A stretch of 64,000 bases of DNA, from positions 186,001 to 250,000 of the forward strand of contig NW_001799544.1 of NCBI RefSeq assembly GCF_000165425.1. Reading direction: 5' to 3'. This document shows positions 51,553 through 62,320 of this stretch, in pieces (the stretch's first letter is position 1; each line of letters starts with the position of its first letter). The notes beneath the pieces were generated by a model. The model made no database searches and was not told the origin of the DNA. It worked only from the letters and a program-made list of their open reading frames with translations. The stretch comes from Paramecium tetraurelia. Its lineage: Eukaryota > Ciliophora > Oligohymenophorea > Peniculida > Parameciidae. The position numbers and the translations under genes are program-made.

Positions 51553-53273
51553 TCAATAATAAATTCTAATCAATTCATTCAATTCTTATATAAGTTAAGG
51601 ATCTTTCACTTTCAAAAAGTTAACTATATTGATCTCATCAAATAATTGTTTCCGAGAATATAACGCAGATTAATTGCTTATTCCACTATTAACTATTTAT
51701 TGTTATTCAAATCTTTGCTGACTTGGAGTTTTCTTTAATTATTATAGTTTATTGATTGGCATTTCATTATGTAATTTTTCGCTGCTTTAACTACGGTTTA
51801 CTAATTAATCTCCTGATTTATCATTCTTGCTTCCTCCTGCACTCACTTATCTCAAGATTCTTGAAGAGCTCTTTGAATCCTTAGAAACAGAATACGATCT
51901 CTGTTGTTAAGGTTGTCTCTTGTCTAATTCATATTGAATAAACTGGTTTAAGGGACACTTGACATATTTCATTAAGAACTCAGTATTCATCAAAGACAAG
52001 TTGAGTTAGTTGATGCATCTTTCATAATCATTTGGATTTAACTAAGGCACTAGATCAATAGTGTTTTATAATAATACCAAATTCTAGAAGCAACTAGAAT
52101 GACTTCTCTTATGCTTGTTAAACTTAAGGAGTAGCAGCTAGCAGAATCAGACAATCATCCAGATCAAGTTTGCTTAGATTGTATGTAGGATTCAAATTGT
52201 AATAGAGATGATTTAAGCACAAAGTCAAAACTTGATCAGTATTAAGATATACAGTGAATTCCAATTTTTGTTAATCAAATTTATTTAGATCTATGTTTTA
52301 GTGCATAATCATATACCATTGAATTCACACAAGAGAATTTTATTCCCTTTGCTGGCTACTAAATTGACTAACTTCAATGGTTCTAGGCCGAATTGTGAAA
52401 GTTACAATTAGAAGTAAAGCGCGATGATTCTCAGATTCAATTCAGGATCAATATCTTCCAATTTAAGATAAATTTTCAAGACTTTATCTTCCATCTTGGC
52501 CACTAATTTCCATGTGAAATCTGAAAATTTAAACTATTAGGTTTCTTTGTTGATTATGGATGATAGATTCGATAACTTCCAATTAATACTAGGATGAGTT
52601 TGATAATTGATCTTCTTTGCTAACACCGTTTGTTTTTATTAAGTAATAATTTAAACAATGTCTTGGCAATTCCTTATCTTTTATACTATTTACAGGAGTT
52701 CAGGATTGTTCTTTTTGCGATAGTGTTTTAATGCTCTTTCTAATATCTCTTCAATGACTTTCTAGTTGATCTTGTTGAGATCAATTGGATTGGATTAATA
52801 TATCAAAAGTAAATTTCTTGCTGTAAAGTTCATACACACATTCAACATCTGATACCATACTTCTTGGGAATCCTGAATTAAATTAGATTATTACTTCGCA
52901 TGCTTTCAACTTTTTGAATGCCTCATTTAAAAACAAAATGCAATTTTAAACACTTACTCTGTCCAAAATGAGATCGCGAATGACGGTCTCTTAAAAGAAT
53001 TCCATCTACAAATGATCTCCTAACCATAATAGTCTTTGCAGAGTTTAATCAGTGTATTTTCGCTGAATATCCAGCTAATTGTTGAGGAACTATTGGAAAA
53101 CTGAGAAAGCTTCCATCGTTAACCATTTTGGCATTGTGGCAGTATACACCTTTTCATAAGATTAATCTGTTTACAAGCCCTTTTTTCTCAGTTTGGAGAG
53201 TCATGCTCAAACACTTGCTAGCTTCAATGTAATGAGTTTATCCTTCTACTACAAAGCAGACGAATTCAGACAT
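51553..53273 (-). CDS. BTB/BACK-like helical protein, function unknown
   Basis: Introns 53150-53174, 52873-52894, 52291-52316 and 52050-52077 give 539 residues with exact closure. Residues ~1-90 resemble a BTB/POZ fold (hydrophobic strands, LLWLGDHLQMEFFQETVI). A BACK-like helical block follows: RVSVQNCILFLNEAFKKL, then WYQMLNVCMNFTARNLLLIY. The middle contains two more helix-rich blocks and a Leu-rich stretch (LDLDDCLILLAATPQVQQAQ). The last 150 residues are Ser/Gln-rich. BTB-BACK proteins often act as CUL3 adaptors; that assignment here is by eye and uncertain. The gene ends 25 bp from the SBPase stop. Confidence 0.6.
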
Positions 53274-53879
53274 ATATATTCGTTTATTTATTATATATAA
53301 AATAATTTCAAAAATTGTTTTAATTTCCTTTGCAATGAATAATTGATACAATAAAATAAAATGCATCCTCCTAGATGTTGAGATGATCCAGTAATACCAT
53401 TGAATCCAATTTGTATATTTTTGGTTGAGAATTCATAATTTCATTTGATTTAATATTTTTAGTATTACTAATTCAATCAACACTAAGAGATGATGAAATA
53501 TTTCTGAGGTTCTGATTTAATAATAATCTATTTTCTCTATTGTTTTATAATCACGAATTTTTAACTACTTGTCTTGCTATTTCAAATAATTTGCTTAATC
53601 CCCATTCTGTATTCTACTTATAGATATATTTAATCCATCTCTTTATCTCATATTTTTCATGCAAAATTTGAGTCAAGTAATTAAATTCATGATTTTTGTT
53701 CATAATATTAGGACATTTCAATTTGAATAGTTTAATACCCTACCCCAACAAGAATGAGTATCTGTCAAAAAATAGTGATGAATATATCTTGTTTTCCTTG
53801 ACCTAATAATAGTGATATATTAATTATATTTTATTTTCTAATAAATTGATGCAAGAAAAGCTTAATCAATAATAAGACA
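53274..53879. other. Intergenic stretch with possible minus-strand relic
   Basis: About 600 bp upstream of ARP8. On the minus strand, roughly 53860 down to 53560, a frame without TGA reads FFDRYSFLLGQGIKLFKLKC and then NKNHEFNYLTQILHEKYEIK. It has a sensible amino-acid make-up but only an internal Met (A at 53703) and no clear end. It may be a relic or a small gene. Confidence 0.35.
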
Positions 53880-55663
53880 ATGTGCAAAACACTATCAAGT
53901 CATTGCAGGATAAGATCTAAAATATTGAGATTTGATAGAGAGGGGAAGTGATTGCATCATCATATAGTATGGATCACATAGTATAAAGATGAATAAAGCA
54001 AGCGGTAATTGGTGTGTTTATATTCTATATAGAGATGCTTCCTAAGAAATTCAGAAATTTGATAGGCTATAAAGTACAATCCTAACAAAAGCAAAGTTAA
54101 TCCACAGATCTCACTGTGATTGATGAAAGTCTTTTGATATTGGAACAAAAACTCATTTAGAAATGTGCATTAAAGGCTTAGCCTAAAAGCATGCGTGGAA
54201 AGCCTAGAGCCAAGATTGAAGTAGATTTACGTAACATCAGGGGATTCCTGGGCAAGAAGGAACAAAAATAGCCAGAATGCATTCTTGCTTAGATGATGGA
54301 GGATAAATCTGTTGTATTTGAGGACGACATATTTACAGGCGATTATTTGGTGAGACAACCGATTAAGCATGGATTTTTCAATTTAACTGATGGTTACAAT
54401 ATGCAAGATGTGATAGAAGATCTATACAAACTAACTCTATATGGATTGAGTTGCAAATTGGAAGTCAAAAATGTCTCTGATTACTATTGTATATTAGTAA
54501 TTCCAGATATCTTCCAAAGAGTGCAAGTGAAAATGCTGGTCGATATGATAATAAGACAATTGGGATTCAAAGGCATCTATCTACATTTGGAATCTGTCTT
54601 ATCAAGTTTCGGAGCTAATCTTTAGTAGTGTTGTGTAGTGGATATCGGATATGAGAAGATCAACATTACTTGTGTAGATGATGGAGTCATTTTGCCAGGA
54701 ACATATGTGAGAAAGAATTTCGGAAGTAAGGACATCGATTTAGTACTGATGAGGCAAGTTACAAAAAGAAATGCTTGTGATTAGGCTGTTCAATTGTAAA
54801 GCAACAATTATGGAGATCTACTCTAAATGGAAAAACTCAAAGAAAAGGCTTGCCAATTGACATAAAAGGAGGATAAACTCAATTACAATTATGAACTTCA
54901 TTGTTTAAGAAATTAAAAGGAAAAGAGGTTCTTTGTATAACACAATGATGGGTTGTACATCTCTGCAAATACACTGTTTGAATCAGAACCATTTAATGAA
55001 ATCAGAAAACAAGATATGCATGAATGTTTTGATTTTACAGGACGTCTTTTTGAAATGTAATATGATCCCGAAGACAATTTTGAAGAACTTAGTGGAGGAA
55101 TTCAGTTGTGTTGGTATTGGGGCTCAAAAGAAAAAGAATAATAATATTTCATAGAAGGAAATCAGATGTTGAATCCTAATTATATGATCCCTCTAGATCA
55201 TATGATTGCTTACTCCATTGCCTAAGTGTAGGATCCAGAAATCAGACAGAAATTAGCCAACAACATTCTGTTTACAGGAGGAGGAGCCCATCTCATTGAT
55301 CTTGTGGATGAAGTAGAAGCCTTATTGATTGAAAAGTTCTAAGTAATGGAACTCAATGAGATTGAAAGAGTAGAAGTGAAAACAATCATAAGAGATGTTA
55401 GGCCTATCAATATGGCATGGGTTGGAGCAACTGTCTTACCCAAAACAGAAAGTGTCAGTGAATTATGGATTACAGGGTCTAGATGGCTAGGTAATTTGGA
55501 ACCTCAGAAGGATGAATTGGAAGATATGATCAATTAATTTGATGGAGATGTTTAATAGTTGGAAAAAAAACTAATTGCTTTTGCAAAAAAAGACAAAGAA
55601 AAAGATCGAAGTTGTGAATACGGACTTAAACATCTGAAAGAGAAGATTCCCTTTATTTGGTGA
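53880..55663 (+). CDS. ARP8: Actin-related protein 8 (ARP8), chromatin remodelling subunit
   Basis: Introns 53899-53929 (31 nt, ending GAG, less certain) and 54005-54032 give 574 residues. IIIQYGSHSIKMNKAS corresponds to the first phosphate-loop strand of the actin fold. CVVDIGYEKINITCVDDGVI is the second loop, LANNILFTGGGAHLIDLVDE the adenosine motif, and INMAWVGATVLPKTESVSEL and KEKIPFIW the ARP8-type C-terminus. Loops are extended relative to actin, as in ARP8 (Gln/Lys-rich insert after GKPRAKIEVD; another between ITGSRW and the end). ARP8 is a nuclear subunit of INO80 that binds histones. If intron 1 is wrong, an alternative ATG at 53849 would change about ten residues. Confidence 0.78.
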
Positions 55664-55701
55664 TTTGTTTAATTATTTATATTTAAATGCAATCAATCAT
55701 A

Positions 55702-58508
55702 TCAATCAGAATCTTCAAACAAAGCTCTCTGCATTCTTTAATTCCTTTGCTAAGTAGTTGTTGGTTTAGGTGCCTCAGGTTTCTTAGCTGGTTCAGGTGG
55801 TTTGACTTGTTACTATTAAATAGTAGGTCTTTAAGGTGGCTTCAGATCTTCTTCAGAGTCATCTTCAAACATGTTCTTCTTCATTTATGGCTTCGATTGA
55901 GGAGGGGCAACTTATTATTGCTATTACACAGAAGGTCTCGGTTGTCAACTATAATAATGAGATCTTACTCAACTCTCTATCCTGGCATAGGCAATTTAGG
56001 AACTGCATCTTCTTCTTCATCACTAAACATATTCTTTCTTTGTGGCTTAGCTATTGTGGGAGTGATTGCTGCTTAAACAGTTGTTGTCTAAGTGTTTGAT
56101 TTACCTAAGATACTTAATTATTGCTTACCTCCAAAGCCTGGAAGATTACTTATCTAAACGGGCTATTGTTTCTCTTTCTTACCTCCTCCTCCAAGAGGGT
56201 CATTAAAGAAGTTTGGTAATCCTCTAAATCAAATAAGTGAATGAATTACTTTTGTTCGAATTCTTTTCCAATATTCTTTTTTCCTAATGGGTCTTATTAT
56301 TAGGCTGGTTTATTCGAACTTAGACTTGGTAGCTATTGGGTAGGTTGACTGATTGTCACTTGGATATCCTTCTTTTCAGTTTTCACTTCCAAAGTTATTG
56401 GAACCTCAAAATCGGATTATTTACTCAATTTAATAGACTCTCTATATGATGTTCTATCGATGACTACTTCAGCCTTTTGAGCTTATTAGGTTCTCTCCTT
56501 TATAACAAAAGCTGGTTTAGTGGATTTCTTAGTAGAATCATCATCATCGAAGTCAAGTGCCTATCTTCCTCTAGCCTTCTTCTTCTATACAATAGGTCTT
56601 TCTGCTTATTGCTCAACAATTTTAGACTCGTGTTCCTTTTCATTTTTTTTAATATCCTTCATTGTGACTTATTCTCCAGGTGGTTTCATAAACATGTTCA
56701 AATTCAATCTATTTTGTAATTATTAAATGGAAGGTCGAACTTAAGGTTCTTCAGTTGGAACTGCAAGTTATTCTTCTTGTTTTACTGGAACTTGAGGCTG
56801 CTTTTTCTTTTCATCATCTGAATCTTCAAAAGCATTTCTTGCTGGTGTAAATTTAGGAGGAGGCACTTATTTTGGTTATTCTTGTTTTGGTTGTTATTGT
56901 TGTGAATAAATTGCAGCAATCTTGTCTGCATTTGCTTTTTAAAGATTCTCTTCTTCTGCCTCATCAAATAGTTATTTTTTTGGAGGAGGCTTAACACTTT
57001 GAACTCTGGGTTACACACTGAAATCAGGTTCTTCTTCTTCCTTTATGACAACAGCTGCTGGTTTATAATTTTAATCCTGTTTTGCAACTCCATCTGTCAG
57101 TAGGTTGTTGAATTTATTTTTGTTTGTGGTTGTAGATTTAAATAAACCACCATCATTATCATCGTCATCATCCTCGTCAAACAAACTCATCATCTTATCT
57201 TTTTCTTTTGCATATGTAGGTGCTCCAATTACACTGGGGGGTTAAAATACTTTTATTGGTTATTGTGGATTTCTTTATTCAGGAAGAGGTGGTTATTCCT
57301 ATTAATACTATTATTAAGTGTTGTAAATTGGCTATTGCTACTGTTACTGCTGTATAGTAGGAGGAATTTGCTCTCTCTTTTGTGAAATTAAACTATTTAG
57401 TTAATCTTAGAGAGTTTAAGGAGGTTGTTATTGCACTACTGGATTTTACACTTAAGGTTATGCGTATTAAAATTGTTGAGTAGAAGGAGGCAGAGGAGGA
57501 GGGGGAGGAGCATCAACCATTGTTGGTCTTTGTGTTTGAGGAGGAGGCATTGGTTGTTATCCTTATTGTGGTTATTGATATGGAGGTGCAAATGCTTGGT
57601 TAAAGGCTTCCTTTTATTGCTGGTCGGCAAATCCTAATGCTGAATTCATCATAGAATTGCCTAGAGCAGAGTTAGTGCGCGTGATGAATTAATTGTTATC
57701 TCCACCATATGAGATTTAAGATTGACCTTACATGATTGATTATCTAATCTGCTATTGAGGCTAAGGTTGAGCCTATTGAGGCTACTAATTGGCAAAGGCT
57801 TGTTGTTAAGGTTGTGCTTCCGATTACCTGTATACAGGGGCAGGAGCTGTTTGACGGACTGGCTCTTGAATGGGAGCTTCATCAAAGTCATCGAAAAGAC
57901 CTAAGTGTGGTGTGGAATAATACCAATAAATTTGTTATTGTTGAATTGGGGAGTACCAAACATGGCAGGCAACTTAACAGACTTACTTACAGTACCGCTG
58001 GTGGTGGCTGCAGAGAAGACGGAGATTGACTTATCATCTCTGTCATCAAATATGTCATCTAGGAAATTTGATAAAATTGTTTACCATCTTGTGCCATCTA
58101 TTACAAATCAAGAGATTGTAATGCTATGCCTAAGGCCTTGGTGTACTTCTGAGCAGTTGTGAGGCCTTCGTCTTTGTTCTAGGGTGGTGCTGCCTTCGGA
58201 GGAGCTTCTTGTGGAGGGGCCATTCTCTTTAATGATCTTTAAACAAAATACTTGTTCAGTAAAGCGACTATCGCTCAAAGTTAGAAATCTATTGAAGGCC
58301 TGGTTGATTTGAGCATGGATAGAGTTGGCCTAGTGTTGAACTGATCGGATATCGGATGACACAGCTCCGAACTTTGTAAGCAGATTGGTACTCATCTGAT
58401 CTAATTTATTGAAGGTCTAAAGTAAGTTAAGCTAATATAACATACTCTGTTATCTTGATCTAGGGTCCATTGATTGATTTGACTTCGCAATGTTGTCAAG
58501 TCACCCAT
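55702..58508 (-). CDS. FAM21/WASHC2-like WASH-complex subunit with LF-acidic repeats
   Basis: Seven introns (58417-58445, 58227-58251, 57973-57995, 57901-57923, 56224-56249, 56105-56128, 55937-55968; the last has an alternative) give ~874 residues. The N-terminal helical head, ending NQAFNRFLTLSDSRFTEQ and then GLTTAQKYTKALGIALQS, matches the FAM21 head that binds the WASH complex. A long disordered tail repeats acidic L-F motifs: GLFDDFDEAP, MMSLFDEDDDDDND, KQLFDEAEEENL, RNAFEDSDDEKK, KNMFSDEEEDAV, KNMFEDDSEEDL and RALFEDSD at the very end. In animal FAM21 such LFa motifs recruit retromer and capping protein to endosomes. Between them are Gln/Pro runs, with Gln written mainly TAA and TAG. 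Confidence 0.78.
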
Positions 58509-59738
58509 TTTAATTAAAAATTATATAACAATACATTGAATATTCTCAATCTAGATCCACATAATCATAATTATTCAGTATCTTCATTAATTACACTAAG
58601 AATTAAAGCACCAAAAATCTTCTGGAACTTTATAGAGTCTAACTTAAACTTTTAAATCTATATACAAATTAAATATCAACAGAATCTACATACTCTATAA
58701 AAAGATGAAAATAGAACTTTTTAAAAGAATCTGGTTAATTGCATGATAGACTTCAGCCTAGGAAAATTTGAAGGATATCATCTTTATAGAGAATTAGAAA
58801 ATGAAATATAATGTTAAATGATAATCAATTAAGATGTAATAACCTATAATGTTGCCATTTTGAAAAATAGTTTTATAAATCAATTAATGAAAATTATAAG
58901 TGCTAAATAGTGGAATTGATTTAGAACAAATGAGAAAGAAACTAATAAAAATTAAATTAAATTGGAGAGGGATAGAAAGTAGATGAACAGAACTTGGAAA
59001 TAAAATTCAAAAAACAATTATATTTCAATAATCGAAATTGGAAGTATTTTTATTAAAATTTAATTGGAATTTATAAGTCTTGATATATTAAGAATCTCGT
59101 ATCAATATTATGTTAAAACAAGTATTAATGATCTAATAAATTAATTGAATACTCTACAAAGCATGAAATATATACTCAAAAAAAAGATTGCCGTTTTGAA
59201 AATTATAAATATTTCCCTAAGTTAATTCTAAAATAGGCATATTGATGTCAAATATCATAAAAATCCAATCTGTATGTAATTATCATAACTGCAGTTAGTA
59301 GCCTCACTTCTCCTAATTAATTTAATAAGGGATTTAATGTAGATAATTAGTTATTTAGGATTGGAATTAGCAGTTTATATAAAATATTTATGAGCCGAAG
59401 TTAGTATTTTAAAGAAGATAATTTAATTCCTCAATTTAGAGCATGTATCGTTATTGAGTCATTTATGGGATGAAATTAATATAAATTATCTTTTTACGAG
59501 ATAAGCTTGATTGAGTAATGTCAAAAATGAAAATTATTTTTTTTGACTTCTATTGTAACTTTTGTATTTGTTGTTTTTCAGATTAAATATTTTACTTTTA
59601 ATTTTTGAGTGCGTCTTTTATATAATTAAATAATGTTTTTTTTTCTTAGAAATTACATAGATATTCTTGGTATATATAATACAAAATTTGTTTATTCTTG
59701 AAGAATTTATATAATTATTTATTCACATACGTATTTCG
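58509..59738. other. 1.2-kb AT-rich gap, no confident gene
   Basis: The longest gap in the window. A 58-codon frame (58743-58919, plus) starts MIDFSLGKFEGYHLYRELEN and looks coding-like, but has no partner. A TGA-free frame runs from ~58930 for ~150 codons without codon structure, expected at this length now and then when only TGA stops. I would not call a gene. Confidence 0.45.
58743..58919 (+). CDS. Possible 58-residue protein or gene remnant
   Basis: ATG 58743 to TGA 58917-58919 without an intron. MIDFSLGKFEGYHLYRELEN starts a charged, helix-prone chain ending NQLMKIISAKQWN. No domain recognised and no relationship to neighbours, so it may be a remnant of a larger gene or chance. Included at low confidence because composition differs from the surrounding AT-rich gap. 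Confidence 0.25.
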
Positions 59739-61665
59739 ATGTTCAAATATCAAAAAAGAGAAGCATAATTCTGCAAGAATACTTCCAGAAATTTGTTCAC
59801 AAAGCTGGATTATTTTGCTTAGCGTCCCTAATTCTAAGTTTTAAAAAAGACTTCATTTAGTACAGCTTTTGGTTACTTACTCACGATTATGCTATCAACG
59901 ATTTGTGTATTCTATCTATATATATAAATGGATGAACTCACAAAGTAATCTAATCCGTAAGTCATCATTTCAGATAATCAACCCCTAAACACTCCAGTAT
60001 GAACAATTTATTTATATAAAATATAGGTAATATACTTATCCAGAAGCAACTTCACTTTTGTAATTAGTATTACAAATGCTCTCATACAATCTTTCGATAA
60101 AAATTTGAAATATTATAATCTGACTGTCAATCAATGTCACAGATAAAGAAGCTATGACGAAGTAAACAGTAAGGCGAATGTCACATTAGAGTATGATATA
60201 TCATAATAAAAAGGTGTTTTAATTACATGATAGAACCATGTAATTTGGAGAGGCATTTTGTAACAGATTTGTAAAAAACTTATTTCCAGAAGTTTAAATT
60301 ATCAACTATGTATTGTCTAAATCCTGAATAATGGGATCAACGACCAATAGTAATATATCAATTTAATTTTAGTAACTTTAAGGTCATTCATAAAGTGATA
60401 ACTTTTAATTTATAACGATTAACGTAAATCTCTGCAAAAACAGTACTTCTTACAAGGAATGCAGCCCAATGGAAGAAATTTAAAAGGGACTTGTAAGTTC
60501 TTACTATGCAATATATATGTCGGATGTCCTAATTAAAATGTAAAATCCTGGAAGACCCTACGATGATGTAATCACAATTTAAAATACTTAATTTTCTTAC
60601 GCCAAATCCCAACAACTGCATTCTCTGTTTAAGATAGCCAACACTTAAACTGATGTTGGTTTGATCAATAAAGATGTGTAAGTTGATGAAACTATTTTAT
60701 AATCTGCAACAAAAGAATACTCTGAGTCATATAATGGATACTATTTAGCTAACAATATTCTATATTTAGATTAAAGGGAAACCATATACTACAGATCGTA
60801 TATTAAACTGCAAACAATTTTGGGTAATGTCGGTGGTTTGTGGTAGATCATCTCTTTAGTGATTTCAGCTTTCTTTGGACCTATCTTATTTACATACATG
60901 AATCTATCACTTGTAAGCAAGTTCTTCAGAATCGAAGGCAATCAAACTAAGAATTTATTTGATAAAAAGATAATAAAGGATGATGAAATAAAGGAGATTA
61001 ACATGATGGCTTCAGATTAATAAACTAAGAATTTATCAATAATTCAAAACAGTGATCAAACTAAATTAAAATAGTATCTTAAGAAAAAGAAGAATCCTAT
61101 AAGTATCTCTTTTAAGGATGCATTGCTGATGCATCTGGGATGCTTAGGGAACAATTAAAAAATATATCGATTTGCTATTTAAAAGATAATGATGAAATTG
61201 GATGTGGCATACATCATTAAAAAATTGCATGAAATTGATAAACTCAAAAGTATTTTGATGACAAATGAATAGGTAAAGCTCTTTAATTATATTCCTAAAC
61301 CATTAATACCAACGGATATCTTTGATATTGGATTTAAAAAATAATACACTCCTAATTCTAATTAAGCAGAATCTATCTCCATTTTTGAAGAGGAGAAAAC
61401 GGAAATTTAAAAGTTGGAGGATTCATTCCATGCTTATTAGAAAATTAGATAAAAAGATAATCCATCTGATCTAGATTAAACTATTATAGGCCAGATGGAT
61501 GAAGAAATTAAAGCCTATTTCGAATGTATGATGAAGAAATAAAGTGGACTTATGTATCCTTTTTCTCCGAGATGTGATTCAATACCTTAAAGTCAAAGAG
61601 AGGAGGAAAATCTAATAATAAATTAAGAACCGTAAGCAGGAAAAGTATTAACAAGAAAGAAATGA
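59739..61665 (+). CDS. Two-TM ciliate membrane protein, family of unknown function
   Basis: Introns 59997-60026, 60214-60233 and 60350-60372 give 617 residues. The N-terminal cytosolic start MFKYQKREAQFCKNTSRN is followed by a membrane helix (FGYLLTIMLSTICVFYLYIQ), an extracellular or luminal domain of about 300 residues with Cys residues (HCHRQ..., CNLERHF, LCKNSTSYKECSPMEE), and a second membrane helix (GGLWQIISLVISAFFGPILF). The remaining ~270 residues are cytosolic, rich in Lys, Ile and Asn. I recognise this layout from many Paramecium and Tetrahymena paralogues but no function is known to me. Confidence 0.75.
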
Positions 61666-61899
61666 TATATCAATATAATTCAATATTACATCATTATTAT
61701 TTTCTACAGATTTCAATTATGAATCAAATTATAGAATTTTGTGGATACATATATATACACTAATTAATCAAAAAAGAAATAATTAATATTTATTGAATTA
61801 GAAAGTAATCAAAATGATTAGATAATAATCTTGAAAAACAGAATATTCAAATTAGCTTAATTTTAAGGAATCATTATCTCTGATAAATATTTATATATT

Positions 61900-62231
61900 T
61901 CATTATGTTTTGTAAAATAGGTATGCTGTTTTATCAATGTAAAAGTAGATAAATCTTCTTTTTTCATGAATGGAATGACATCCAAAATTTTTACCAAAAA
62001 ATACATGCCAATAGGGTTCAAAATTAGTATCCAGATACTTCTTTAGATGCTCTGCCATCTTAATATAAGTTATGAAACTGTTACCTTTTATCCATCTTTA
62101 GCTTCATATGTTTTCAAACAACTTTGTGTTTCATTTATTGCTCCTTCTAGAATATCATCAGGACAATCAGGTGGCCACAACACTCTAGCACCCAAGTACA
62201 TCCTATATTATGCTGTTGTTTGAGATGACAT
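61900..62231 (-). CDS. Dynein light chain, LC8/DYNLL type
   Basis: One 26-nt intron (62059-62084, ending AAG) gives 101 residues, ATG at 62231 and TGA at 61900-61902. The C-terminal half matches LC8: HLKKYLDTNFEPYWHVFFGK, NFGCHSIHEKRRFIYFYIDK and TAYLFYKT. These correspond to the IKK..D..Y.PTWH.IVGRNFGS.VTHE segment that forms the dimer and cargo groove. LC8 is a small homodimeric subunit of cytoplasmic and axonemal dyneins and other complexes. The N-terminal ~20 residues are less conserved, as usual. The gene lies 89 bp upstream of the RCC1 stop. Confidence 0.85.
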
Positions 62232-62320
62232 TTTTATTATTTAATTAATTAATTAAAAATATATTCATAGAAAACACAATTATTCAAATTTTGAAACCTT
62301 AAAAGTAAAAACTTATTCAA

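Noticed and set aside
55687-56076. 129-codon plus-strand open frame
   Set aside because: Antisense of the Gln- and acid-rich FAM21 tail; its Leu/Arg/Ser-rich reading is the typical shadow of Gln/Asp/Glu codons.
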